64,000 nt of DNA from Plutella xylostella. Lineage: Eukaryota > Arthropoda > Insecta > Lepidoptera > Plutellidae. The notes beneath the pieces were generated by a model. That model searched no databases, was not told the origin of the DNA, and saw only the letters and a program-made list of their open reading frames with translations. Of the stretch, positions 37,001 to 47,100 are shown one piece after another. The stretch is from NCBI RefSeq assembly GCF_932276165.1, contig NC_063997.1:3978001-4042000 (forward strand), read 5' to 3'. How positions within the stretch are numbered: the stretch's first letter is position 1; every line of letters begins with the position of its first letter. Position numbers and translations under genes: made by a program.

Positions 37001-37857
37001 TTTATGTAATTTAATGGAAAATATTGTAAAATTAACCGAACTTTATGAATGTATTAGCAGTTCGGTTAGTGACATTATTATTTGCATACACTGACTGTGT
37101 GGCGATAAAACTGATGACCCTCGTAGGTCGACTAGAAGAAATTACCATGCGAAGCTCTCTGTAAAATTTATATTAATTACACAGGTGGTGGGTATATCGT
37201 CGTCGATCCACATCGCGCGGCTGCAGTGCGGGCTGGCCGAGCCCTACCGCTTCGCGCAGGCCTCCCGGGTCACGGTAAGTGTGTGAAAGTTTTAACCAAT
37301 GAACCATAATGCATGGTGGTATGAGTTTGAAGTATGTATGTGTGAGCTTCGAAATCGACGGGTTGATGACAAATGGAGTATTGTTTGTTTGTGAGTTTTG
37401 AGCCACTTTTAAATCTTTTGTGACACTCGCAAGGGTCATGAACAACTAAAGCGGCTAACTTTATTCTTCAGAATATTTCAGAAAAACGTCATTAGTGCGT
37501 TAAACCGCTTGATTACTATCTGTCTTGTCTTCTTTCATGAATAGGAACCCTTCTTCTTCTTATAGTGCCTCTCCATCATTGGAGGTTGGCAGTCAGCTCT
37601 TTGCAGCGCTCTCTATTCCTGGCTGTTTTAAAGATTTCTTCCACGGTTTTTACACCGGTCCACTCTTTGATGTTGCACAGCCACGTCAAGGAACCCTAGA
37701 AAGATTAATACAGCTCCCTATTTTGTCCCAGATGGAGTTGAGCGGTTCTATCGCGATGCAAGTAGACGGGGAGCCGTGGATGCAGGGCGCTGCGCGGATC
37801 AGCGTGGAGCCCGCCGGACAGAGCCTGCTACTGAAGCCAGCTAGTTCAGAGATATAG
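19012..37857 (+). CDS. DGKE: Diacylglycerol kinase epsilon, complete
   Basis: Twelve in-phase exons: 19012-19230, 19387-19549, 19818-19933, 20172-20292, 20717-20790, 21135-21269, 21838-21977, 22433-22604, 26267-26438, 36927-36982, 37185-37274, 37732-37857 (TAG), for 527 residues (human DGKE 567). Order: N-terminal membrane segment (about 18-42), C1 zinc finger (about 57-115, CTICGK...CECC...CKDCHHAIDKKYKC), a second C1 that lacks its first Cys pair, then the catalytic region with AGGDGTVAW (GGDGT at 257-261), LPTGTGNDLSRALGWG, YCSVGVDAQVALDFH and the accessory domain ending MQVDGEPWMQG. The enzyme phosphorylates diacylglycerol to phosphatidic acid at membranes. Intron 8 (3.7 kb) holds an array of exon 8 fragments and intron 9 (10.5 kb) a giant inverted repeat. 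The exon 10 acceptor is 36 bp from the repeat edge. Confidence 0.95.
21296..21376 (+). pseudogene. Partial tandem duplicate of DGKE exon 6 (GGDGT fragment)
   Basis: Repeats about 75 bp of exon 6 (coding from within ARALAAGGDGT to ARPTIT) together with the GTATGTAT donor, only about 25 bp after the real donor at 21270. One base differs (ATCACT to ATTACT). There is no acceptor in front of it, so it is intronic. High identity implies a recent event. Confidence 0.88.
21412..21531. mobile_element. MITE-like inverted repeat
   Basis: Imperfect 27-bp ends (TACATGGTGTTGCAAAAAGT and the complement of CCCTTTTTGCAACAACCTGT) about 120 bp apart. Outer motif CAGG(G/T)TGTTGC; a similar half-end occurs near 850. 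Confidence 0.6.
22245..22395 (-). repeat. Dispersed repeat related to 48741-48890
   Basis: Read on the minus strand it shares TTCTTCTT, GGTGAAAGGAT, CTGACTGCCCAG, GATACGTCACT and GAGGAGG in order with 48741-48890 on the plus strand. A (GAT)n microsatellite interrupts it. Family unknown. Confidence 0.55.
22605..23290 (+). repeat. Tandem array of DGKE exon 8 3' halves, block 1
   Basis: After the real exon 8 donor (22604/22605) the exon 3' half plus about 60 bp of intron recurs as five units, at about 22626-22796, 22797-22930, 22931-23096, 23097-23200 and 23201-23290. Units carry ACTACTGCAGCGTGG, GACTTCCATCGGGC, TGTACCGGTGCGCC and, in the first four, the donor CTATGTGAGT followed by TGTAATGTGTGATGGAATGA. 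Unit 1 keeps the full reading frame from VLYAHNYCSVG to SRTINY; later ones have gaps and substitutions. None has a convincing acceptor at the expected place, so the array is intronic. Confidence 0.9.
23700..25430. mobile_element. Old inverted-repeat element interrupting the exon array
   Basis: The segment around 23810-23930 (TTTTTAGAAGTCGGGGGAAA ... AATGGAACGTAAA ... GGAACGTAA) matches, inverted and with gaps, 25195-25315 (GACGTTCCATTCTCCC ... TTACGTTCCATTA ... CTTCTAAAAATCTAG). The interior is AT-rich with a short proline-rich, stop-interrupted reading around 24270-24420. The outer limits are estimates and no target duplication was found. It splits the two blocks of exon 8 repeats. Confidence 0.5.
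24480..24625 (+). repeat. SINE-like fragment
   Basis: CAGTTCGAATCCCGGC matches a pol III B box, followed by GACATGTACCAATGTG and GTGAAGGAAACCTGCATACC. A related stretch occurs inverted at about 51950-52020 (GCAGGTTTCCTCAAGATG). No A box at tRNA distance, so this is a tRNA-derived SINE piece. Confidence 0.5.
25843..26190 (+). repeat. Tandem array of DGKE exon 8 3' halves, block 2
   Basis: Three more degraded units (about 25843-25940, 25941-26070, 26071-26190) with GTGGATGCGCAGGTCGCGCT, CTGTACCGG and, in the first, CGATAAACTATGTGAGT. The third ends 76 bp before real exon 9. Just upstream (about 25735-25850) is a GC-rich patch with the palindrome GGCGCCAGGCTGGCGCC. Confidence 0.85.
26825..26917. 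repeat. 93-bp palindromic module, copy L
   Basis: Ends ACTAGGTTTCAGATAGGCT and its complement AGCCTATCTGAAACCTAGT, with an asymmetric core (AGATACATAATATGTC on one side, ATTATGTAGTCTG on the other) that defines an orientation. It separates two promoter-like segments at the left end of the giant inverted repeat. Confidence 0.85.
27015..27115 (+). promoter_or_regulatory. Promoter-like segment of the inverted-repeat element
   Basis: TATATAAATA at 27036-27045 and the arthropod initiator-type TCAGT at 27066-27070 are 30 nt apart, the normal spacing for a TATA promoter, and point into the left arm. The same block recurs at about 26656-26815 (ending differently), and in reverse at 32058-32229 and 36720-36856. 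A first ATG at 27106 opens only a very short frame. Function is inferred from motif spacing alone. Confidence 0.6.
27776..27905. repeat. Minisatellite, short allele in left arm
   Basis: GC-rich units containing CACCGGTTTGTGCTACCTGC and CTGCATCGCTGC, about two to three copies. Counterpart of the longer tract at 35560-36000. Confidence 0.7.
28446..28589. mobile_element. MITE inside the left arm
   Basis: Inverted ends AGGAGCGTTACTCTATACTG and the complement of CATATAAAGTGACCCCCCAG surround GC-rich sequence (AGAGCGGCTCGCGCCGCAGT). Mirrored in the right arm at 34892-35034 and present separately, diverged, at 57369-57489. Confidence 0.65.
31084..31853 (+). mobile_element. Family A element, copy 2, near the palindrome centre
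   Basis: Element of 770 bp, GGGTTCC ... GGTAGAACC, flanked by TAAATTTAT on both sides (31075-31083, 31854-31862). The opposite arm has the uninterrupted site at 32425-32433 (ATAAATTTA, the complement, once) within matching flanks, which proves both the boundaries and the 9-bp duplication. The GC-rich core lies at about 31470-31565. Confidence 0.93.
31963..32055. repeat. 93-bp palindromic module, centre copy 1
   Basis: Same ends as 26825-26917 but with the core in reverse orientation (CAGACTACATAATAGACGC ... TATTATGTATCT). Confidence 0.85.
32232..32324. repeat. 93-bp palindromic module, centre copy 2
   Basis: Core orientation as in 26825-26917. With 31963-32055 it brackets a 176-bp promoter-like segment that ends GTAATATCACCATGCAGAAA (read on the minus strand), the symmetry centre of the large structure. 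Confidence 0.85.
35560..36000. repeat. Minisatellite, long allele in right arm
   Basis: Seven to eight GC-rich units of roughly 50-60 bp (CGATGCAGGTGGCACAAACC, GGTGGCCAGGGCCAGGACCG, GGGTGTACGCTG). It opens long overlapping frames on both strands (184, 194 and 168 codons) that merely follow the repeat period; I do not regard them as genes. Confidence 0.85.
37545..37700 (+). repeat. Dispersed repeat in DGKE intron 11
   Basis: TTCTTCTTCTTATAGTGCCT ... TGGAGGTTGGCAGTC ... CTATTCCTGGCTG is a GC-richer block foreign to the surrounding intron and of a form seen repeatedly in insect genomes. It runs open in frame into exon 12, but the acceptor TTGTCCCAG at 37731 sets the true exon start. Family unknown. 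Confidence 0.4.
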
Positions 37858-40438
37858 TCATGTACTACCTGAAGGCCTAGCACGGGGCACGCGCACGCAG
37901 AGGCGTGACAAAAGTTTTGCGTGATGTGTATATCCAGAGCGTCAGCTTCCTGATTACCTACCGAATAGCAGATTTTACGCGAAAGAGAAACCACACATTC
38001 ATGCAATCATTCTTCTTATTAGTACATAAAGACAACACACACACAAATCCCAAATAATTTATAGAGCCATGCCCGTTGAGCCTGTTTATATTTTGTTTAA
38101 AATAATGAATGAATTTAATGTTGTCAAGTTGATGTTGTGCTAATGAATATAGTGGTACCAGTAGCAGATACCAAATGCTAGAACCTATGTAGAGTATAAT
38201 TATGATACTGAATAATTGATGTGCTTTATAGTTTGTCTTGTACTTAAAACAAAGTTCATCCTCCTCAGAAATATGAATTTTTAGCTTTTAGGGGATAACC
38301 TGTACAATGTTACCAAAAATTTTAGTTAAGAATGGCTTCTCTAGCCACTATCCATCCAAAGATATACATGAGTATAACATTATAATTATTGTTACTGAGG
38401 AGGACCAAAACGTAATATAATGCATTTATAGTTATTTTAATTAGTAATATACTTAATTGTACTTTGTGATGTTAAGCTAATAAGCTCTATGTTATAAATT
38501 CCACCACTTATTAAGTTATTTTATATTGTTTATATACATATTATAAGCACGTTTATGTTTAAAGAAGTACCTACACCATTTGTGCCAATGTACTTAGAAG
38601 TATAGTTATGAAATAGTGCCATAGGTGCTTATTAAGTTGACCTTAAATACTTACCTGTTATAATGGATCTGATATTTTAAACTGATGTTATTATTTATTG
38701 TTTAGTTATGCACAATATGACTTAAATTTACTATTTAAAATTCGCCTTTTATTTTCCTTTTCAATTGAATATTCAAAGACATATTGAGGACATTTAGTAA
38801 CTAAGTTGAGGAATAAATACAAACAATATCGTAAACAACAACATGATATTTATATTTCTTTGAGTAATAATTAGGTATACATTCACGTTTGAAATATTCT
38901 GGATTAAACACCCGGACAGCTTTGAACTTCCTACAACACTCCCATATAACTATTCTTCATAGTTAGGAACTCTTTAATTTATATTACTCGTTTAAGCAAT
39001 TGTAAACACCTAATACACTTCTCAAAATATTACCTATTTCTCATATTTTCGGTAAAACTGGAATCAAAATCTTCACATGTAGAAGTTACAAAATAGTTTC
39101 TATTTATACTTGAAAAAACCTGCTCTGTGATTGGTCAATAATTGTAAAAAGCTAGCTTATTGCAAATAAAGTTAGGAAATCGCTCCGTTTCATTGATCGT
39201 TTCACATAGCGTTGCAAATCTAAAAGTATGACGCATCCCATCCATCCTTGGAATTATTAAAGCAACACAACACTTATTTTACAGTAACCCGTCTAGGATA
39301 GTACCTAGTTAAATTAATTATAACGAAGTGAAAATATAGATCGCTCAACAAAATCCCAGTTTTCACAAATAAAAAATAACGAGACATAACTTTTTTTTCA
39401 TTCCTGAAATGTCACATGTTTGTAGTATTATATTTTACATAAATATTTAGTATCACCGTATCACTCATTATTACCCCGTATTTAAATAATGTTAAAATGA
39501 TCAAAAAGTATAAAATAAATAGTTTTTTTTATATCCTGTTCTTTGAACACAAATGGAAGTCTTCACCATAGGTTGTTATAGTAAATAGTTAGTAGTTATT
39601 ATAAATACATCATTATAACATGTTTGTATACGTCTGTCCATTAAAAAAATATTAGAAAATAACAATCCTTACATTCTAAAGATCCGGTAACTTCTTAAGA
39701 ATCACATAATAGTCATTAAATTAAATTGTTCTGATGCTAGACAAATATATTCATAATGTATCACAAAAAGCTGTTAAAAATAAAATAAATAAAACTCAAC
39801 ATTTCCCACCCTATGATACCTATGGTATAGCAAAATGTAAATGACCACCTATTTTACCTAAATGCAACTGAATAAATTAACTATTTCTAGCGAAACAAAC
39901 TGGAATATGACATTCACCTAAGTATTCTGATCCTATAAAAATTATATACAAAAATAAGAATGTAATGAATGAATGTTATTTAAACCACGGAGGCACGATA
40001 TGCCTAGTTAGTGCAGTAGTAAGAGTAGTGTAGCTGCAACTAATTATAGAAGATTGAATTTATATTTCAGCATATTTTCTCTTCACTGTCTACAATTTTA
40101 CGAGCTATAATATAAATGTAAGGCATAATCTACTCACAATTAATTTACTGAAGCTACATAGCGATCTATCCTTGTCGATAACATCTATTAACCTATATTC
40201 AAAATAAACTAATGCACATTTGGAATTAACCAGCTATAGCGGAATACCCTTTTTTAGTTAGGTAACTAACATCAATAAATAAAAAATACATTTGTTTTTC
40301 AAACAAATACGTTCTTCTACCCATAAACAAGAGAGACTCGTTTAAAAAAATACCATCTCTTGTCTATGGTAACCATTTCTATGGTGTCCAGCACCGTTAT
40401 CCGTCGTATTTCGTATGTCTAAACTCTAAATTCGATTT
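37858..40438. other. AT-rich spacer between convergent DGKE and carrier genes
   Basis: Contains both 3' UTRs. AATAAA occurs near 38813 and 39172 on the plus strand. No ORF or repeat structure recognised. Confidence 0.6.
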
Positions 40439-43400
40439 CTACACTTTATCTGTTTCGACTGGGACTGATTTCTTGATGGTACCGAAGTTTAGTCTCAACT
40501 GCTCTAGGAATACGAACGTGAGTATCGTGTGTGGCGCGAGCCTTACGAAGGCTGGTAGGTATCCCTTGTAGAATGCTAGCGGGCCCTCTTTAGCCGTCAC
40601 TCGTATGAGGTGGAACATACTGCTGTATTCGCCCGGTTTCGCGTTCATGGCTCGTGTTTTTAGCACGTCCACGGGTTGTGTCATGGTTGTCGCTATCGCA
40701 CCCTGAAATGTTTTTATTTGATGTTAGTTTTGTGGAAGGGATACCAGTTACCTGTTACTATAGGCAGTTATATTAGTTTAGGGGAAAGGATACCAGTTAC
40801 CTGTTACTATTGGAACAAGTCTATCTATAGTGTAAGTTTTTTTATATTTTTTCCCAACTAGATAAATGAGTATTCTATTCATAGTGCAAGTGGTCACTAT
40901 CATGAAACTAAAGGCTGGTGAATAAATTATTTCATTTGTACTCCTAACTAAAAGGCCCTAACTAGATTCAAAAACAATACTTACAGCAATCAAACTGGAC
41001 GTAACGTGCGTCACGACGTTATCCTTAAAATAAGGCGTCGTGAGCAGCATCTGCTTCGCCTGGTCGTAGAACGACAGCTGCCCGATGGTCATGAGGGCCG
41101 ACCGCGTGCAGTTCATCGAGGCCCCGGCCCACAGGCGCAGCACGCCCTCCGTCGCCGCCACGCGGTATATGCCGTGGAATGCGTTCTTGTAGCTGTGAGT
41201 TGAGGAAATGGTTGTAGTTGCATGTGAAAGGGATGAGTGTAAAATGTGTGAGAAAAGATTTTTGAAGTACATTTTACATGAGTGTGTTATATGTCAGAGT
41301 GGTTTTGCACTTCATGATAAATCTTTAAATATGGAGAACTCGTAATCACAAAATACTCGCATATTTGAAAACGTCTTACTATAATTTTTCATGTGAAAGG
41401 TTACCCAGAAACTTCAACATACGTGTATAATTTGTGCAGCCATAACTTTACAATTTACAGCATAACATAATCAATACTACTCACTTCCTCCGCTGCTCGG
41501 GCGGCAGTTTGACGTCATTTTGCATGCGCACGTTGACGAGGTCGGCCGGGTTGCCGACGAGCCCGCCCGCGAACCCGCCGAGACCCGCCAGGAACGCAGA
41601 CAGGTAGAACGGAATGTTGCTGCCCTGAAATGAAATACGACAGATATGACTATTTAGCACGACCCATCACGTCCCCACTGCTGTTGCACGGGTCTCTAGT
41701 TTTAGGCTTAGCCCCAGTTTCACCATAGTCTTTAAGATTAGTAACAGGGGTTACATTGTAATGTAACAGGGGTGTCCATCTCCAAATTAAATTCTTGACA
41801 GATGTGTCAATAGTCAACAACTAATCCCTTGATCTAACAGACTATGGTGAAACTGGGGTTAGCGGTTTTGGGCCTAGTCCACCTCGCTGGCCAAGTGCAG
41901 CACCACTATAACATAAAAATATCAGTATCAAGATGCAGTTATCTCTACAAGACGATCTTTGAATGGATGGGATGTTGATGTAACTGTGGACAAGGTCACT
42001 CTACTAAATACAAAAATACCATTTGATGTTCGACTAAAACACTCTTGCCGAATAGCGGCCTTTCATCCATCCATTTAATTGGATTATGAGTGAAACCAAG
42101 CCATTCTCAGCTCTATGTTGATTACATAAGATTAACATTTTAAAATGTTATATTTCCGGCGATAAGCTTTGATGTGAAAAGTTGACCATGAAATTAATAA
42201 TACATTGAACGACAGTACAGCACAGTTACTTACCCACATCTAAGCACACCGATGATGAGGTCGAACTTGCGTATGAAGACGTATCGTCTGCCCTGCGTAA
42301 GCTCACTACTCATTTCACGGTGGTGATGGGAGACTTTAACGCGAAACTCGGAAAACAAGAAGGCGGCGAGACGAAAGTGGGGTCACATGGATTTGGAGTC
42401 CGGAACCATCGTGGGCAAATGCTGGCTGACTTCTTGGAGAAGGAGGGCCTCTATATGATGAACTCCTTCTACAAGAAGAAGCCACAAAGGAAGTGGACGT
42501 GGATTAGCCCCGATGGGAAGACTAAAAACGAGATCGACTTCATATTGACGGATAAGAAGCACATATTCAATGATGTCTCAGTGATCAGTAGGGTTAAGAC
42601 CGGCAGCGATCACCGACTCGTAAGAGGCACTTTGAATATAAACTGCAAAATAGAACGCTCCCGTCTAATGAAGTCCACGCTCCGCCCTACTCCTGCTCAA
42701 ATCCAGGATCCCGAAAGCTTTCAGTCTGAGCTTTGCGACCGCCTGATATGTTTAGAGAATTGCGTTACAGTTGACGATTTAAATAATAGGTTTGTGGAAA
42801 CTGTCCGAGAGGTAGGATCGAAATATTTTTCGTCCCGAACCAACCGAGGACCTCAAAAACTCTCAGATGGGACTCTGAGTCTCATAAGAGAACGGAGAGA
42901 AATGAGGTTGCAGTCTTCAGTTGATATGGTCGAATACAGACGTCTAAACAGACAGATCGCCAAAGCAAGACGTTGCGATATGAGACGCTACAATTGCAAG
43001 CCTGACCTGTTCGGCAGACTCTGTTGACCCAACTGAAGACCGACACTGGCAACACCGTTTCATCAGTGCCCGAAATTCTGGGAGAAATTGAGAGATTCTA
43101 CGGACAGTTATACACCACAACACAAAACCCTATTACCAGCGGTGCTCACGACAGCCGAGCGCCACTCACCCGACACTATACCGAAGATATTCCGGACGTC
43201 AGTCTAGACGAGATTAGTATAGCTCTCAAACAGCTAAAAAACAACAAAGCTCCGGGAGATGATGGAATAACGACAGAACTTCTGAAAGCCGGCGGTAGAC
43301 CGATTTTAATAGCACTTCGGAGGCTGTTTAATTCCGTCATACTCGAAGGCACAAGCCCGGAGGCATGGAGCAGAAGTGTAGTGACTTTGTTCTTCAAGAA

Positions 43401-45666
43401 AGGCAACAAAGCCCTATTGAAGAATTATAGACCCATTGCACTTCTGAGCCATGTGTACAAGCTGTTTTCGAGAGTTATTACGAATCGTCTCGAGCAAAGA
43501 CTCGACGACTTCCAGCCACCCGAACAAGCCGGGTTCCGAAAAGGCTATAGTACCATAGATCATATACACACGCTTCGGCAGGTTATACAGAAGACCGAGG
43601 AGTATAATCTACCTTTATGTCTAGCGTTTGTGGACTATGAGAAAGCCTTTGATTCTATTGAGCTCTGGGCGATGCTTCAATCCCTTCAGCGGTGCCATAT
43701 AGACTATCGCTATATCGAGGTGTTGAGATGTATGTACAATGCTGCCACAATGTCAGTTCGATTACACGAACATAGCACAAAACCGATCCAGTTGCAAAGG
43801 GGCGTGAGACAGGGAGATGTTATTTCTCCGAAACTGTTCACCTGTGCACTGGAAGATGTTTTTAAGCTTGTAGAGTGGAAAAGACTGGGCATTAACGTCA
43901 ATGGCGAATATATCTCTCATCTACGATTTGCTGATGACATAGTTATTATGGCGGAAACGCTGGAGGAGTTAGGCGAAATGCTCACAGACCTCAATGATGC
44001 CTCTAAACAAGTTGGGCTGAAAATGAACATGGACAAGACAAAGGTCATGTCGAACGAACATGTTTCATCATCGCCCGTAACTGTAGGAGGTGTCACCATC
44101 GAAGTTGTCGATCAGTATCCCTACCTAGGACAAGTGATCCGATTAGGTAAATCCAACTTCGATAAAGAGGTAGCTCGTAGAATCCAACTCGGATGGGTAG
44201 CGTTCGGGAAATTACGACACATCTTCACTGAAAACATACCTCAGTGTCTGAAAACAAACGTTTTCAATCAGTGCGTGTTGCCAGTGATGACTTACGGAGC
44301 CGAGACGTGGTGCTTCACCAAAGGGCTTATCCACAAGCTCAGAGTTGCTCAACGTGCTATGGAAAGGGCTATGTTAGGCGTGTCCCTGCGAGATAGGATT
44401 CGTAATGAAGAAATCCGCAGGAGAACTAAAGTTACCGACATAGCCAAAAGGATTAGCACGCTGAAGTGGCAATGGGCTGGCCACGTAGCCCGCAGAGCCG
44501 ACGACCGCTGGAGTAGAAAGGTTCTGGAGTGGAGACCCCGTGTCGGCAAACGGCGTGTCGGTCGCCCCCCAACCCGTTGGTCTGATGATCTGCGGAAGGT
44601 AGCGGGAAGCCGCTGGATGCAGATGGCGGGTGACCGTTTGGGGTGGCGATCGTTAGGAGAGGCCTATGTCCAACAGTGGACTACAGAAGGCTGAGAGAGA
44701 GAGAGAGAGAGAGACAGCACAGTTTGTAGAAAAAATATCTAAAAATAAATACATGCAAATTACTAACAACAATGGGTAATGCAAATTATAATAACAATAT
44801 ATTAGGTACTTATACAATTTTATAAATAATTTTTATATAGGTATAAAATTCTCAGTTTCTCTATTTACTGACTCATTAATGTTAAATTATAATAAAACAG
44901 AGTGCTTAAATAATAACTTACATCTTTAGGTGCCAGTCTCTGTTTGGCTACTTCATAGATTCCAAAGCGAGCTGTTGAATATGTTAGCTGACGCAACAGG
45001 GATGCAGAGATACCGTTGTACAACCCCATAATACCTGAAATTACCATAATTTTAAACTACATTGAATTTCAGGAGTTCATGGAAAAGAAAGTATAAAGTT
45101 TTAAAAGTACTTATTAAAAAGACAGTTAAATTACTTAGTGCAAATGAGAAGACCTTGATAATGCTATAAATGAAATGCTAAAGCAGATTGCCTTGATCTA
45201 CTTTCATCTGCATAGGTAAATACATATGCAATGTTAGCTATGTGTACATGTAAGTACTTATGTGCATTGAGTGCAATTAGGAGTAGTACACAGGAGCCGT
45301 AATAAATGGAATAAGATTCAAATATGATACAACTGCTACTGTCAGATCATATTCTCCAGCAAATACCAACATTAAAATGAAGCCTATATGTAATCACTTT
45401 TCAACATCCAATCTATTCCTATATTTAAATGCTCCTAACACATGATTACTTATGGGCTAGGTATTGATGATCACAATAACAAATGCCTACTAACCCTGGT
45501 TAGACACAACAATCTTGGTGAGCTGGAAGATGGAGATGTTCTTCCCCTTCTGCGTCTGCATCTGCACCTTGAGCAGGTCGAGGGGGTGCGTGACGCACGC
45601 CGCGCCCGCCGACGCCAGCCCGCCGAAGTACCACCGGTTCACGCGCACTTCCGTAGCCTTTGACAT
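40439..45666 (-). CDS. SLC25A10: Mitochondrial dicarboxylate carrier, complete
   Basis: Five in-phase exons, 45666-45495, 45034-44922, 41624-41485, 41192-40985 and 40702-40439 (stop), encode 298 residues, the usual size for SLC25 carriers. Each of the three repeats has its signature: THPLDLLKVQMQTQ, GNPADLVNVRMQND and TQPVDVLKTRAMN. Motifs specific to DIC include LYNGISASLLRQLTYSTARF, VKLPPEQRRNY and GPLAFYKGYLPAFVRLAPHT. The protein exchanges malate or succinate for phosphate across the inner mitochondrial membrane. TTTCAG lies 7 bp before the ATG, so an upstream non-coding exon is expected; a candidate donor CCAA|GTGAGT lies near 46675 on the minus strand. Intron 2 contains an RTE LINE and an older LINE-tail fragment with a MITE. 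Confidence 0.94.
41655..41905 (-). repeat. LINE-tail fragment (RTE-type), split by a MITE
   Basis: ACCCATCACGTCCCCACTGC ... GGGTCTC on the left and GGGCCTAGTCCACC ... TGGCCAAGTGC on the right are the two halves of the fragment seen whole, on the other strand, at 49925-50035. Confidence 0.6.
41712..41858. mobile_element. MITE, 147 bp
   Basis: Terminal inverted repeats CCCCAGTTTCACCATAGTCT and AGACTATGGTGAAACTGGGG (20 of 20), flanked by TTAG on both sides. Nested in the LINE-tail fragment, so younger than it. Confidence 0.85.
42228..44713 (+). mobile_element. 5'-truncated RTE-clade LINE in carrier intron 2
   Basis: An 11-bp target duplication ACAGCACAGTT brackets it (42217-42227 and 44714-44724). 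It starts inside the endonuclease domain and ends directly after the ORF in a (GA)n tail, as RTE elements do (very short 3' UTR and simple-repeat tail). It is inserted opposite to the carrier gene's direction. Clear flanking duplication and few lesions suggest a fairly young insertion. Confidence 0.92.
42233..44694 (+). pseudogene. RTE endonuclease-reverse transcriptase, frameshifted
   Basis: Frame one (to 43027) covers the C-terminal half of an apurinic-type endonuclease: VVMGDFNAKLG, WTWISPDGKTKNEIDFIL and SDHRLV (the catalytic SDH). It ends in a stop after RRYNCKPDLFGRLC. The other frame resumes at about 43024 with QLKTDTG and runs to 44694 through the reverse transcriptase: NNKAPGDDGI, YRPIALLSHVYKLFSRVI, AGFRKGYST, AFVDYEKAFDSI, RGVRQGDVISPKLF and FADDIVIM (catalytic Asp pair), then the C-terminal GRPPTRWSDDL. 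A small deletion with frame change separates the parts, so no single functional protein is made. The endonuclease N terminus is missing through 5' truncation. Confidence 0.93.
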
Positions 45667-47100
45667 CCTATACTGAAATTAAAAAAAAAATTAAATGGCT
45701 AATTTGCTTGATTATGTTAACTATTGTCGGTTTCTTGAGGTCTAGAGGTATATACAATACATTTTAAAATAAAACTCTGGCTGGACAACAATAATAAAAC
45801 GCATGTTATTGGTGGAATCACAGTCAGAGAGCCATAAAAAATAAATTTGTTAATAAAATATTTGCATCAAATTTCATACACGTCAATAATTTCAAAAATT
45901 TACATTGTTTCTATATGCAAACTATTGCAATGTGGTATAACTTTCTATAAATTTTAATTAATTTAATGCAAGTTAGGTTAAAGTTCATACATTTCCTGTA
46001 TCAGCACTCTTGCTACCACTGTTTGGTCAAAATAATAATGGTTCCGATTGTTAAATTAAATTTTACTAATACAATCTTGAGAGATATCATCAATACTCAA
46101 TGTTTTGCTTCATTATTATAATTAAATGTAAATAGTTTTTTTAATTTTCCACAATCACACATTTATCACTCCCCCTCACACACACATTTTTGATCGGATA
46201 ACAGCAGATGACAGAGGAGCAGATAACAGGTAGAGATGACAGGTGACAGGCAGCACAAACAAATCACCCAGAATAAAATTTCCAAAAATGTGTTTTTGAA
46301 CGCTCAAACTGACACCCATGCTTTTCAATATTATGAGACAGTCGTGTCTTTAACGAAGTTGGCTTCATTTTTGTATTTTTGAGACAATAAATAAAAATTA
46401 TAAAGGTATTTCATCACTGTAGCCGGCAGGAGGGAGAAATTTTATCAAGTTCTGTTTTACAAAAATGTATTCACAAGGTATTCGAGCATTGGTTATATCT
46501 GTCTCATCTGTCAAATACGTCAAAGCAAATAATTTGAAAACATAACCTCAACCTCTGTTATCTTGTTTTTGTATTATTTTCAAACGTTGTTTAATTTGTG
46601 GTTCTTCTTTGATTTTATACAGATAAAGTTCATCATTGTGGTATTCATTCAAATAGTTTTACAATAGTACTCACTTGGAGAAGTGTTTCCTTACACGAAA
46701 GTGAGTTTTGTAACTTCGTGTAAATTTCCACTGTGAAATCTCGTGAGTTTATTTACTTTATTACTAATATTATCACTGATGCACACACTGATTGGCCAGA
46801 AGGCTAGAATCGACAATCGACCCAACAAACAGTTCTACCTACACTAACAGAGGCGTGCGCTCTTGCCTATCGTTCGCGCGCTACTAGTACTATGTGTCAA
46901 ATATGGGAGAAATAACTTCCTGATAATGCGAATAAGACATTCACTCGTGGGTGACATTGAGTTACGTAACTCGTCTTATCTGAACTTAACATTAGCTTAT
47001 CACTAACAGAGTTCCTAGAGCAATTTAACTTTGGCCTAGTGATTTGTTGCTGATAGTCTTCAAGTACTTACAGCTGTTTCAATGTTGGTTGCAGGTCAGC
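45667..47100. promoter_or_regulatory. Upstream region of divergent carrier and ELP6 genes
   Basis: Holds the 5' non-coding exons of both genes. The ELP6 coding exon has an acceptor (TTGCAG at about 47094) and the carrier's has one too, so both first exons lie here. A likely carrier first exon ends near 46680. No TATA box found. Confidence 0.45.

Noticed and set aside
37525..37731. N-terminal extension of the last DGKE exon
   Set aside because: The open frame before TTGTCCCAG is repeat sequence; phase from exon 11 and homology place the exon start at 37732.
47044..47100. Upstream ATG of ELP6
   Set aside because: A splice acceptor lies directly before 47101 and the 19 extra residues read like intron.
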